64,000 bases of DNA from Clavulina sp. PMI_390. Its lineage: Eukaryota; Basidiomycota; Agaricomycetes; Cantharellales; Hydnaceae. How positions within the stretch are numbered: position 1 is the first letter of the stretch; the number at the start of each line of letters is the position of its first letter. A program made the translations under genes and the position numbers. The stretch spans positions 250,245 through 314,244 of the forward strand of contig WIDE01000032.1 in NCBI GenBank assembly GCA_015039315.1, given 5' to 3'. Positions 11,009 to 23,413 of the stretch are shown here, piece after piece. The notes below the pieces were generated by a model that was not told the DNA's origin, searched no databases, and saw only the letters and a program-made list of their open reading frames with translations.

Positions 11009-14000
11009 ATGAATTCGCATGCCCCGCACCGTCAGCGAACACTGCCTGACGGCAATACATCTGCTCTCATCCTTTCTCCCTCCAGCGACAACATTTGGGC
11101 GTCCTCTGTGCCAGCACAGTCATCGTGGACCGAGGCGCCAGAGCGTGTCTGGTCGCAGAACCGTGTGTCGCCTCTTGGGTCGCGCGACCCGCTGCAGCCC
11201 AGTCATAACATCCCCACTGCCCAAGTGCGCGACGCCAAAGAAGTCTCTTTCGTGCCGCGTGGTGACATGCTCACGGAATATCAACATATGAAAGAGGACG
11301 TTGTCGACCAGTCGCGTCGATCGAGGGTAGGGGCGATCGGAGAGGGCCGCGGAGCGTCTGGTAAACCTCAGAACCCTATGGTATGTTCCTTCATATCCTA
11401 CTGTCTCCCCGACGCGTCTTGCACCTTCTTCTCCTCTCTACTATGACCACTCTACGTCAAATTGCCCTTTTTCGTCGTCGACGTCGGGGTTACCTTATTT
11501 GGCAGAATCAATTTTGGCTCCGGCGTCGGCCGAGTCGGAGCCTCCGACGCGTTCCCCAGTTCCGACCTCCCATGAACATGCGCTTATATTCACTATCCGA
11601 ACCTATAGCTGCCCTATGGCTACATTCATGATTCTATCGGCCCTAGTCGCGATCGCACGGCTCCCAGTCGCTTCAATGGACTAAGCTTGGATCTATCCTC
11701 CCTCCATATATCCAATTCCTCACCTGCTTCGTCACCCCTGGATGGTACATCTACCTTTGTGTCTACCCCATCTAACTCCGTAAAGTCGAACACGCCAACA
11801 ACCCCACAGGATCCGCATGGAAGCTTCTCCTCAATCCCCTCTGCCAAGAGCCTCGACGAGGATCCCACCGTATGGGTGAATCCTTCGTTCAAAGGAAACA
11901 GCCGATACACAACCGCACACGTCGAGCGCGGCCTCGATGATGCTCGGTTCCATGACCCGTCTCGTAGCATCCGCTCCACTTCCTCCTCGGCCTATGACTT
12001 CAACGATGAGACATTCCGATTCCACCCTCCTACCTCTGGAGGCATGTACGAGGTTGGACCTCCAATGGACGACCTGAACCAAGGGGCCGTTCAACGTGCT
12101 CGCTCCCAGCGAGACTTCTCACCAAATGTCCCTCCTTTCCCTTATTCGAGCTCGTGGCTCGGGCCCCGAGAGCTCGAGGAAGCTAGCCTCGTTAATCCAT
12201 TTGGCGCAAGTGATTCTTACTCCCATATCAATGCTTCAAACCCCGACTACCCATACCCCACTCCCTCTCCCTATACATCGCTTCGCCCTGATCTCTCTCC
12301 TTCTCCTGCTAATCTCTCGAGCCAACTGCCTGCTGTCAACGCCCCCTACCCTCCTCCTAAGGGCATGGTGCCTTCCACTCAACGTAGTGGCTCCCTTCCT
12401 ATCATCCAAGCTCCTTACAATGACACTTACCCCTCGCAAACTCCTCTGCCGCTTCCTGGCTCGATGTTGCCTCCGCATCTTACGACAGGCTCCGCTGTAG
12501 TCCGTGGAGAATCTCTTCACGATCTCCCCCATCACCCTGGGCACGAACATCCCTCGTATTCCGCCCCGTTTGAGACGTATATGCAAGCGAGGAGGACTTC
12601 TCTTGCCGGACCGCCTCCAACCTCTACATCTACTGGTAGCTTGTCCCCAGAGTCGGGGGCGCGATCAGTCCAACGTCCCGCGGGGCCTGCTCATCACGAA
12701 GTAAGGGTGCTACTTTTCTTCTGCAACCATATCCCTCCCGCTGATTCGTCGTTATCCTTTTAGCCCATCAATTTCCTCCAGATGCTTCAGCCGACTGCTA
12801 CTCCACCATACGACGACTTCGTTAACCGCATTGTTATGTACTCTGATCAGCAAGCCTCTGTCTTCCTCCAGGTACGACGCTCCATAATTCCTTACCCTGC
12901 TCGCTGCCCCCTGTTCTGATCTTTCCTCAATGTAGCAAAAAATGAAGGTTGCCTCTGCTACGGATAGGCTGAAGATTGTGACTGCTATTGCTAATCGTGG
13001 GCTTGAGATGATGGTATGCTCAGTGCTGACAGCTCCCATGCCCGTGTCCACTGATACTTTGTCTATTGTGTGTAGACTCATCGTTTCGGCAACTGGGCAG
13101 TCCAGCGCTGCCTCGAATCTCCATGCACCCGGGAGGATAGGAGTCGCCTAGTGGCTGTCATGGAGTACGTCTTGATACCTGTCCCGTGATAAATTGGCCT
13201 CTATTGTTGATAGTTCTGTCTCTATTGCTCTAGAGGTCATGTTGTAGAGCTTGCGACGAACTGCTACGGAACACATGTCATACAGAAGGCGCTTGATTGC
13301 GAGCAGGACATCAAAGTACGTGTATCGTCGCCGTGGATCTGTAGGGTCTTGGTCCTCAGCTCTAACATGCCGCCTTCTAGTTGCTCGTTCTCACTGAACT
13401 CTTGATGAGCGATCCCTATGCTACTCTCATGAACAAGCATGCCGCGCATGTCTGGAGTCGTATTATGGAACTCAACTGGCCCGAGCCTGCTCCTCCCATC
13501 TTCCAGTGCGTCAATACTGCTCTGAAGGGTCGATGGGTTGATCTGGCGTGCCATGAGACCGGCTGTACGCTATTCTCTCTACTATTCCTTTTGGGGTACC
13601 AAATTGACGCTTCATTCTCTTCTGTAACTAGCCCTCGTTGTGCAGCACGCTTTCGAGAACCTCGACGAGGCTGACACGCGCGATCTGGTCGGCGAAGTGC
13701 TGCAGCACTTTGATCGTATCGTCTGCGATCCGTGGGGAAGTTGGGTCGTTCAACATCGTACGTAACTGGGTCCCTCCTTAGACCACCCTCTCCCATCTGA
13801 TCACAACTCACCCCTCCTAGTGCTGGAACATGGGGCCGAAGATGATCGTTCGCGTGCATTGGGCCTTCTGCTGGAGGCGCTGCATATCTATAGCACTGAC
13901 GCTCAGGCGTACAAATCTATCGAGAAGGCTATCAAGTGCGGTGGGCCCGAGGTCCTCGATCGCATTGTGAGCCGTTTGTGTGAGCCTGGCTCGAGCAAGC

Positions 14001-14331
14001 GCCGCGCGATGCTGGTCGACCTGGCTCTCAACAGTGTTGGAAGCCAGCTGATTGCTCAGATCTTGCCTTCTGTCAACAAAGAACAGGGGACGACCCTCTA
14101 CGACTCCGTGAGTATTCTTATAATTTTCATAACCCCTGATGTACTCGTTTGACAATCGGCACCGAAACCTGCTCGTCTTTCAGATCAAGAAGCATGTCGT
14201 GACCTTGAAAGGGAGCAAGTCCGGATCGCGAGTTACCTGGCTCTTGTAAGTTTAGACGCAGTCACGACTCCGCAATGTACTCACGGCGCTCACTTTGTAG
14301 CGACAAAATGCGCGCCTACTACGGCTACTGA
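11009..14331 (+). CDS. PUF (Pumilio-repeat) RNA-binding protein
   Basis: Plus-strand gene starting at ATG 11009 (exon 1 to 11380). PUF proteins bind 3' UTR motifs of mRNAs and repress or localise them. The N-terminal half (to about 12700) is a long low-complexity Ser/Pro-rich region. The C-terminal half is spread over short exons (12764-12871, 12936-13013, 13076-13164 and later ones) and carries PUF repeat cores: RFGNWAVQRCLE, CYGTHVIQKALD, a KHAAHVWSRIM block, and WGSWVVQHVLEHG. The last exon, after an intron at 14246-14300, gives a C-terminus DKMRAYYGY, which I recall as typical of Jsn1/Puf1-2-type family members. Where exon 2 begins is uncertain: an acceptor at 11608 keeps the frame but implies an intron of about 228 nt, so a small exon may lie inside. 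Assignment to PUF is firm, to a subfamily tentative. Confidence 0.85.
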
Positions 14332-15957
14332 ACTGCTATGACGCTGACGACTCACCGATGAAGATTTCTTGTTAATACTCACTCAAACCGGGGCAGCTGC
14401 GATCTCCCTGCGTTCTCTCCATCTGCATCATTACTTTCGTAAATCGCTCTTCTCGCATCTCCCACTCATCTTGGTCGCTTTCATTGCATCCACTTGCATT
14501 CACGACTGCTTTCTTGTTCTACACCGAATCTGTCTGTCATCATCACCTTCGCAATTCGTCTCATTTTCATGCATCGCTCTCATCTTGCCTACTGCGCTCT
14601 TCGTTGGAGGGCCCAGCCATCTCACTATCTATCTCGCATTCCATCCAGAATGCTGTCATTCTGAATCTTTCTGTTGTTCGTTGTCGACGAAAACTCTCCT
14701 CGCTTTCACTGCATGCCGCAAGGCTCTTCATAGCGTCCCCATTTCGCAAATTCGTATCTATGCTCTTCGCTTTTTGTTACTGTTCCATTCCAGTCGCTCC
14801 CTGGCAGTATCCAGTAGCCGAATCGCTTGACCTCTGTCATGCCCATCGAGCATTGGGTTGTTATTCTGTTTCATCTTTCTTTTGTTGTCTTGTTACTCTA
14901 CATAAAGCCTCCCCTTTCGCGGTCCAGAGGTGACCCGAGACGAAGCTCAACAACATTCTTGTCTCTTTGCATTAGTAGTTGTGTTTTCCTCGCATTACAA
15001 TATCATCGAACTGTCATAGCCTTGAAATTTCTCGAGGTTGGATTGAGATCGCAACGGAAAGCTGAACAAATTTGTCTACAGTTGATGAGCCCAAGCCACG
15101 AACTCCAGTCAAGTTGGTGACGATTGATGCACCAGCGTGACTGTCACGCGCTACGAATCTTCCAACATTGTTGAGAGATCTCTTTGCTGCTGCATCTCTC
15201 GCGTGATACTCGCGGTATGTGGTTCAGGTGCTGAATATGGCTATTTTATATCCTAACCCTAGCATAAACAGGGCTTCCACGCCTCCGCAGCTCTGAAAGT
15301 CCCTCGGTGCATCGGGGCAGGGTGGTTGAACGAAATCTGGACGGTATTACACTGTCATAGGCTACATCGGTAGAGTTAGGAAGACTGTGAGTTGTTCATG
15401 AATTACGTATAGGCCGTGTCGGAGCTGATTTCGGGTGTCAGTGAAGCGCGGTCTAGTTATTGTGCTTCTTGTGGGAGGTGGTTGAACACTTTTCCAACCA
15501 ACCGCATCAAATACGCGGTGTATCTGTCGTTGAATCGAGCATAAAGGAGTTATTGTAAGCTTCTTTCATTCGCCCGCTAAACTCTGGCGTGCACGACTCT
15601 ACCTACAAGCATATACATTCAACCCCCCTCTATCGTTAGTGATCAACGTTTTTCAACCACGATCTTTAGGGAAATATCTGCTGTTAACAATCCGGATCTG
15701 TTATATCCGATCTAATTCGGAGGTTGCTTGCTTTGCTTTGCTATCATTGCTTCATTCCTGCGCTTGTGGCGTAAAGTCGACGGCTCGACCTTTCAGCCAG
15801 GTGCGTGTATTTCAGCATTCGATCATTAATGACGTGCATCAAATTATGATATATAATATATGGCCTTCAAATAGACACCCTAACACGCCTACTAGGTTGC
15901 TCCTACCCCCACCCTGACGCGCGCCGAGTCAGTCTGCTTTGAACCCTCATAGCTCTA
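14332..15957. other. 1.6 kb without a recognisable gene
   Basis: Downstream of the PUF gene. Short open frames here give Ser/Leu/Cys-rich translations with no recognisable family and reflect the pyrimidine-rich composition. It may include a long PUF 3' UTR and the FunK1 promoter. An AT-rich stretch (about 15844-15860, containing TATATAATATA) lies about 100 bases before the kinase start. Confidence 0.5.
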
Positions 15958-18155
15958 ATGTCCCGGCCTCTGACATGTAGGACAACCCCTTTTCTCGATC
16001 ACAAGAATTATGAAGACTTACATTTATCAAAGCTGTCGATCCCACGGCCGATCCGGAACCCACGACCAAGAAGCGCAAAATCGCTTCGACCAGTGACTCG
16101 CAAACCACCACAGACGTAGTCACCACGTCTGAAACGAAGTCACCTTCCCGGAAGGAATACAGCGTCGCAGAAGCGTCCGTGCAGACTTCGCTCCCTGATG
16201 CAGATGCCGATGCATCTCCGCCCTCAGGGACTTCTGACACCTCTCATCACGAAGTTTCCGCAATTTTGTTTGAGGAAGTTTTGCTCCTCGATGATACCTC
16301 GCTGAAGGGACTTGATGAGGCGGCTGAAGCTGTTGTCAAAAAGAGCTCTTACTACTACAATGTTCAGGAACTTGGCCAGCTCGTCCAGCCTGACTATGAC
16401 TCTGATTCTTCTGCGGAGCAGCCTGTCAATCCTGCTGTTGCTGTTCTCAAGGGCATCATTGACACAATCCGTGAATCGATTCCCTCAACGTCTTCCCAAA
16501 AGGCTCCCTACACTATCAAATGTGTTGACTCGTCCCCATTTGTCCAAGCTTCGGCACCGCATCATCCTCCATCTATTACGGCTGTTTTTCACTCTGAAGA
16601 ATCAGAAAGAGACCAAAACTACGACTACGGAGGCGTTGCATTCCTCGTCGATCCTGAGGGGGCAGATTTCGAGAATAAACTCGAAGGAGAAATCGGTTCT
16701 GACGCAGGCTCTGAACGGTCAGGGAACCATCCAGAGGTTGAAGACCTGAGGGCAGATCCATCTAATGATCCTCAGGAATCTTCAAATAGGAATAGTTTGC
16801 GGCCTCCGGCAGAGTTGTTAAGGTGCGCGACTGAGACTATGTCTGGTTTAGGGAATCGCCGCCATGTGCTTGGCATCTCAGTTGCAGGGAACCAGGCCAG
16901 GTTCTGGTATTTTGATCGTGCAGGCTCGGTTCGCACTCCGAAGCTCAGCATGCACGAAACTACGTTCATTCGTATGGTGATGGGGCTGTTCCTCGGGAGT
17001 TCGTCTCAGCTCGGCTTTGAGGAATCTATTCAGCCGAAGGACCCGTCTCATCCTCCCGAATTCGATTTCTCCGACGAGTTCAACATCACAGTGCAGGGTA
17101 CAGTCTTCTCTATCCAACGTCCTATTCATGTTGCACATGAGCTTTCGGGCCGAGGCACGGTTATCTTTGCCGCTACACCAGCGGCCCCACCTGATGATAA
17201 TAACGACAAGTCTCTTATATCGACCCCATCCGACCCCCTGTTGCCTTCGGAGGTGGTGGTAAAGCTTTCTTGGCAAAGAAAAGATTGGGGCTCTGAGGAC
17301 GAATTATACCGTCTTGCACAGAAGAAAGGCGTGAAAGGAGTTGCCCAGCTATACCGATCGCAAGTCCTGTCACGGCTCTCGTTTGGGTATCGCGGAAAAC
17401 TTCTGTCACCGGGCGCCTACTGTGATCGTGAGCTACGAGTGCAAGTTTCGGGGCCACTCTGCATCCCTCTACATGACGTTCACGACCCTAAAACGTTTCA
17501 GCAAGCGGTTATTTCGCTCGTTGAGGGTACGCAGAATGGGTAGTGGCTTTTCATTTACTTTGACTAATCTTCCATTCCCTTAGCTCACCATGACCTCTAC
17601 CATCAGGCAGGTATTCTACACCACGATATCAGTGTTAACAATCTTATGGTAGACGCCAACGATCACTCGGTTGGAGTGTTGATCGACCTTGACATCGCTA
17701 TCCATGTGCGCGATGGGGAGAAGAAGCTTTCCTTCCCCCCAGCACCTGGTGGTACTTATGCTTTCCGCGCTATTGACATTCTACGTCAAGGAGAGCCGGT
17801 CACTAAAGTGTTCTATCGACATGATCTTGAATCTTTCATGTATTCCCTAATGTGGATTGTCACACACTACATTGCACCTGACCAGGAGGATCGATTTGAT
17901 CTCATGGCATGGGATCAGGAGGATCCCAAGGGCGCGGCTTCTAGCAAAGAAGGTGTGATCATAGGTCTAGCTGGAGAGATCTCTAGCTGGCCCCTCACAG
18001 ACGGCTGGTTTCCCCGAATGGCGCGCCTTTTCAAAGAAGGAAGAAGGCGACAATTCCGAGCCACTCAGGATGGGAGAGACATAGATGAAGAAACTTATGG
18101 CGGATTCATCACGTTCGAGTCTTTCAGAGCTATATTGGATGACTATCATTCGTGA
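15958..18155 (+). CDS. FunK1-type protein kinase, plus-strand member of a convergent pair
   Basis: Three exons: 15958-15976, 16033-17526 and 17584-18155; together 695 codons including the stop, all in frame. FunK1 kinases are a fungal-specific, divergent protein kinase family expanded in mushrooms and relatives; their substrates are mostly unknown. The N-terminus has a basic nuclear-localisation-like TKKRK and a long acidic Ser-rich region. The kinase part shows a Gly-loop-like GRGTVIFAA, the Lys in VVVKLSWQ, a catalytic loop ILHHDISVNNLM (HRD replaced by HHD, as is common in this family) and DLD in place of DFG. The intron at 17527-17583 splits the region just before the catalytic loop. The tiny first exon (19 nt) is supported by consensus splice sites and by the frame it gives, but needs transcript evidence. 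Confidence 0.85.
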
Positions 18156-18279
18156 TATGTTTTACTGAGTTATATATTGTGGTATTGACAACAACCCATG
18201 TCAGCTCCATATGTGTAGCAGAATGTAGGGGGTGGAAAGAACCGGTTCTGCGGCGCTTTTTCAGTCCCAACGGGAATTG

Positions 18280-20623
18280 TCAAAGAGTTATAAGCTCTAG
18301 TAGTGAATTGTGATCGAGAGAATCAGCTGCGGATGGACCACGAGTCAAAACCGCATCATAGGCACTGTCTAACAACCCAAGGACTTTGAATAGGACGTCA
18401 CGAATCCCATCCCGTACCTTGACGTTGTTTGGCCATAAATTCCTAACAACGGTTTCAGACCAGTCCATCCTGTGATGATCATCCAGGAAAGCCAGCTTGT
18501 TCTGTGATAAGCGCCGCTCATTATCATTACTCCAGTCCTCAAAACACCGAGCTTCACTATTGGCGGGGCAGGCTTGCGAAAAGATCCATGCCAGTGACCA
18601 TATAAAGCCTTCAATGTCATGACGAATGGTATGGTAGTATGTTTTGAGCCGGAATCGACCATCAAGGTGCTGAAGGGATGCAAATATATTGGAGAATGTG
18701 TGTGGCACAACATCCTGCTCGGCATAGGCTTGGGCCTCTTTCTCAAATTGTTTCGAGTCTTCCCCATCAATATCCATTGCTTCCCAATGTTGCGTGGGGC
18801 CGGAAACAGCAGCAAAGTCAAGGTCAATTAGAAATCCCTGAGACTTCCCTTGCCTCCATGCAGGTTGGTACATGAGATTATATGGGTGGATATCGCGGTG
18901 AAGAATCTTTTTAAGATCCAAAAGAGAACGATGTGCTACATCGTGAACGTAAAGTGAGGCGCGATCAGGAAACAAGGCATATTGAGACTGCCCACCTTTT
19001 ACAGTATCTGCAAATAGTCGCAGAAACTCGAAAGGCGCCTCTTTGATAGGAAATTCGTGCAATGGGAGTAGGAGATTCTCGAATATAATGATCCGAAGTT
19101 CGCGATCAACGGGAATATCTGCGGGGCGAGCCTTTTGCTGTAGCTGACCCCTTGTTCCATCGGATAGCTTGCCAAGAGTGCAAGATGCTACAGCGCGAGC
19201 AATGCCAGTAATTTCGTGGCATTCACGTAAGAGGTCCATTTCCGACATACGGTTCACTGGTTGCCACGATGCTTTAAGCACATATAAGGGACCATCGGGA
19301 GCATTCAAGTTGCAGGAGTAAACCATTGTTCCACGACCGAATAACCCACGCGAATCGCCAATATTCAAGCGCCTCATGTTGAATAGGTGAGTGGATGGCA
19401 ATGTAGAGGGGTTTCTTGCGGACCCTTCAAGACTGATCGGGATTTGGACAGCGGCTGGGGAGTTTGACAAAGGGATGTGTTTGCATAGAGGAAACAATTT
19501 GGGGGTGAATCCGTACTCTGGCGGCTGAAGATTGGTGAGAACACTGAGAACCCGAAAAAGGTCCTTTTCTGTCCCTTTCTTCTCGAACGTGAATGGTTTA
19601 GACCCGATAACGCCGTTCCGATCGAAATAGCAGAGCTTGAGGGACGTATGACTGACGTACACGGCGAGAGTAAATTCGCGCCGACCATTTGATGAGAGAA
19701 TATCGACGGCAAGTCCTGCGAGAACTTGCCATGAAACGAGTTTGGTTGGCGTCTTGGGGGGCTTTGTTTTTGGGGCGCTGTCGTCGATCTAAAACAAGTA
19801 TTGGGCCAGATACTTGTAAGTAGTCGTAGAATGACGCACTATCTTCTCTGATCTAAGCGACGAGGAGTTATCCTGTCCCAGAAACTTGTCGGTATTGATA
19901 TCAGTGTCGATATGGAATGGGATCACCACATCCGGCCATCGGACAGGGTCTTTTGTGGTGGGAAGCCGGTCATAAGGCACGAGACAAATGGCCACCCTAC
20001 AGGGTGATGAGAGGTCAATGAGAGAAGTGATTTCTCCAGACGGTCTCACTTTCGATACGCGGCGATGGCCTGCTTCGAGTCTGGTTTAACATAACCGGTA
20101 TCTGTGGCTACCATCCTAAGAATGCTGAATCTTTTATCGACCACGTATGAAACAATACGTTGGAACGATTCCCGTATACACTTGTCCCGATCCTGATTAG
20201 GGGCCTTTTTGGAGATCTTTAGAGCCTCTCGATACGTATCAACGAGCCTGCCGAAGGTGTCATACAATCGTGGAGGCGTGAGGGAAAAAGCCTGGCAAGT
20301 CTCAGGGCTCAAGTGCTCAAGGAAGGTATCGAAGTCGATCCAGTCGATAGTGTTGTCCGTCAGATCCGCTTCCACCGATGAGTCACCTTCCGCGGTCTGA
20401 TTGGTGGCATACTGGTTATGAGAGTACGTCCCAGCAGCTAGGGGGGTTTCGGACCAGATATTAATGGTGAATAGCCGAATTCTCTGGTCGTAGTTCTGCA
20501 CGTACTTTTCTGGGTCCTTCTATTCTTGATAGTGGACGTCCCAGCCATCCGTATAGAAGGGAACTTGGGTCTCCCACCAGAAGCGGGCTGTTTGGTGATT
20601 ACCTTGTTATCATGTTTCGTCAT
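18280..20623 (-). CDS. FunK1-type protein kinase, minus-strand member of a convergent pair
   Basis: Convergent with the previous kinase, 124 bases stop to stop. Exons 20519-20050, 19996-19840 and 19788-18280 are clear. The kinase region has GLFGRGTMVYSC, the Lys of YVLKASWQ, a canonical-type ILHRDIHPYNLM and DLDFA. The 5' end is uncertain. A 21-nt first exon (20623-20603) joined over an 83-nt intron gives 719 in-frame codons including the stop. Inside that putative intron lies a coding-looking stretch (FWWETQVPFYTDGWD) in the same frame as exon 2 but closed by a TAG at 20522-20520, so the gene may instead have lost part of its N-terminus. Compared with the neighbouring kinase it lacks the long acidic leader. 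Confidence 0.8.
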
Positions 20624-21301
20624 CGCTCGAGGGGTTTCCTCGAGTAGAAATTGTTGGCTACAGAAGTGAGGCTTTGGTTGCTGCAACAACGAGGCCGAAA
20701 AACAGCGCGCTCCATTGAATGGAGATACCAATTCCCACAGCGGAAATACGAAAGCAAGAATTGAACAGGGTCACGCTGAGTTGCCAGATACCGAGAAGAG
20801 CTGGCACCGCCAAGGAGTTGAAAAGGAGTTGGCTGATAATTCTGGTTTACGGAGGACGAAGTCCAACGTCGGGCCGTCAAGCCAGAATTATGGACTGCCC
20901 TTGGGTTGGTGAGTGTAAACACGTTAACATGCGCCGGACGATTTGATTGATAGCCGAACATGGGCCATAAGGACGAATTTGGGGTACTGTAACGGTAATG
21001 GGACTTGTCAAAAAGTCCAAAAGTAAGCCTGGTGCAAAATGAGCACCATGAATTTGCTATTGAAAGTGTCACGTGACCTGCAGCAATTTCACAGCAATTG
21101 TTCAAACGAGGGGTCCTATTCAATTGGGCCCTGAATACTCGAAAGGAGCAGAAGCCGTCCATATGATGAAGGTGTAGTGTATACTCGAACTGTAGAGCAG
21201 GAATGATACAGGAGTTCAGGATATCTGGAAATTCATTCAAGAAAGGGACATGGGTACTGGCGAAACAATGAGGCGAAAACAGAAGAGTAAGGAAAGCCTT
21301 T
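20624..21301. other. Intergenic between FunK1 kinase and RTA1 gene
   Basis: No gene is recognised. Open frames across this stretch on the minus strand are shadows of the RTA1 coding exons or low-information. It should contain the kinase promoter. Confidence 0.5.
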
Positions 21302-22604
21302 CTATGCCGACTCTGAGAGAGAAGATTCTTTGGTTTTCGAGGTGGGGGAAAGCCCCTCGATACCGTCCCACACTTCCCGGTTGCGATACTGCAGCAGCCA
21401 GCCGGGGTGGAAGAAGTTGATGGTGTACAGAGAAAGGACCACCATGGCGCCATCAAGCACGTTGAAGTAAACTTGGGTTTCGATGATGTATCCGTTCCAG
21501 CCAACAGCGAGCTATATCAGTCAGAAGAATGTGGACACGGAAGTCAGTAATGGGCATCGCAGGGAGAGATGAATGTAACACGAAGGGGAAGAAACGAACC
21601 TCTGCAGTACGGTAAACCGCACGAATGAACAGGACGAGAGAGCTGAAGGCAAGTGCGCAAACCATGGTGGCTTGGTGGCGCTCAAGACGGTGCCTCCCAT
21701 CAGCGCCCTTGGCCTCATCAGGTAGATCAAGGTGGTATGGCTTGTTGGCGTAGATGCGGTAGACGACCTCACCAGCAACCGATACGTAAACGACGATGGA
21801 GACTGAGCGACAATGACGGTGTTGATTAGCTATGGCCGAAGAATAGCAGTAAAATAGGTATCTTACCGAGGCCAATGATGATACCAGCCAACATGATGTG
21901 TCCACCAGTGATTGGGGCGGAACCCGAGGCCTGACCGCCACCGATAGCTTGGATGACCAAGGCAATGAAGTCGATGGAGATAAAGATAGTAGAATCTAGC
22001 GTGATGGTGGTCAGAATTCAGGTTCCCAGCGAGAGCAATCTAGCCATACAAAGTTTAGGCGTGAGCCTTGAGAATCGCTCAGCATGAGCTACTCGGACGA
22101 CATGGCCGAAGATAATAAAGTTGGCAGCAGTGAGGAAAGTGGGACTGTGGAGCGGGAAAATCTTGTCAGATAAGAGGTATATAGGACGACCGAAGCAAAA
22201 CCTACGCAATGATGGTGGTAGAAATTTGGATCAAGAAGGGCTTGTCGAGAAGGGAGTTCCTCGAGCTCCAATAACGACCAGCCCAACCAATGATCTCGCC
22301 AATTCCGCCTACCACGACCGTGGGGATTAAATACCAGCGGCGGAAGAATAGTGACTGTCCAAGATGGAGAACTATGACAGGAGAGGAGATGAGGAACAGT
22401 TACCAGCGGGGACAAGAGTACAGTGCGATACTCACGAGTCGAGATGCTGTAGAGGACGAGGAATATGAGACAGATCCAGCCCGTTGGTACGCCGTTGTTT
22501 AGACCATCGGCAGTGTGATACTTGTAGTGTCCAGGATCGAATAGTGTGCCGTTGGGGAAGACACGAGTGCCATTAGGGAAGGAGTAGGCGAAGGGTGAAG
22601 ACAT
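21302..22604 (-). CDS. RTA1-like seven-helix membrane protein
   Basis: Minus-strand multi-exon gene, ATG 22604, stop TAG at 21304-21302. RTA1-family proteins are fungal plasma or endomembrane proteins with about seven helices, linked to lipid translocation and resistance to toxic amphiphiles. Conserved blocks are read in order: a glycosylated N-terminus (NGT sites), the first helix GWICLIFLVLYSIS, GGIGEIIGWAGRYWSS, then FLIQISTTIIA / PTFLTAANFIIFGHVV, a helix with IDFIALVIQAIGGGQA, GGHIMLAGIIIGL, and a late VDEVVYR-like block before the final helix GAMVVLSLYTINFFHPGW. The C-terminus is a short polar Ser/Lys-rich tail. No defect is visible. The substrate is unknown. Confidence 0.88.
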
Positions 22605-23413
22605 GATGGTACAGGCGGAGGAGAGGAAAGGTGAGGAGAGCCCGAGGATGGGAACAGTGGGATGGCGTCTACCTGGAGAAATAATGACCAGCTTTTATAA
22701 CGCGGCGAGTGCACGCCATCAGCATTCACGGCCCGTCCCCGTATGGGACTCGGTGCGGCTGAGGAGCGACCTCGGAGGACGAGCGCCTATCGCGGGTGGT
22801 TTCCTAGGAGGCTGTGAAACAAACGTTGGGGCCGTGAGTCACTTTGAATCAATACCGCTGGCCGCCCCGGCGGTCGTCGGTGTCCACAACCCATCGTCTC
22901 AGAGTGTCCTTTTCACTATCAGAGCTTAACCATACCCTTCCGAACAAGCATAGTGAGGACTTCGGGACAGAAACCAGTTACCTCAGTGGTGGTGAATAAT
23001 TTGCGCTTTCTGATTCAAATTCGGGATGCAGGCAGGATGCACCGAGGCTGCGCCAAGAAGATCGAGCTGCGCTACCGAAGTATATGATACGCAGCGTCGG
23101 GGCAAGGCAAAATGAGTCTGCTGCGTCCCGGTGCGCCACCGATTACGTGTTATCGTCGCCTGTGCGCAGGTGAAAAGAAGCTCCACTTTAGACAGCGATC
23201 AAGCCAAGCCCGAGCCGGGATCGGGCGAGGGCCCGTGAAAATCTGGGTCACGTGTTCAGCGTTGCTTCTGCAGATATTCAGCGATATTGCGCAACCAACC
23301 GACCTGAGCTATTCGGGGAGTACAGCCCCGTCACGCACGGCACGATCACTCCCATCACCGAGCCTCCGATAGACCAAGACAGTAAAGAATAATATTGTTA
23401 AAAAATGACCGGA
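22605..23413. other. Intergenic: RTA1 promoter and 3' side of the aspartic protease
   Basis: About 0.8 kb with no gene seen. Contains the TATA-like element listed separately. Confidence 0.5.
22693..22699 (-). promoter_or_regulatory. TATA box-like element of the RTA1 gene
   Basis: On the minus strand this reads TATAAAA, about 90 bases upstream of the RTA1 ATG at 22604, a normal distance for a core promoter. Confidence 0.5.

Noticed and set aside
14369..15120. Overlapping Ser/Leu/Cys-rich open frames after the PUF gene
   Set aside because: They reflect CT-rich composition, lack any family pattern and have no supporting splice or promoter signals.
20620..21504. Long minus-strand open frame of about 290 codons
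   Set aside because: It overlaps the RTA1 coding exons in another frame and gives low-information sequence; it is a shadow.
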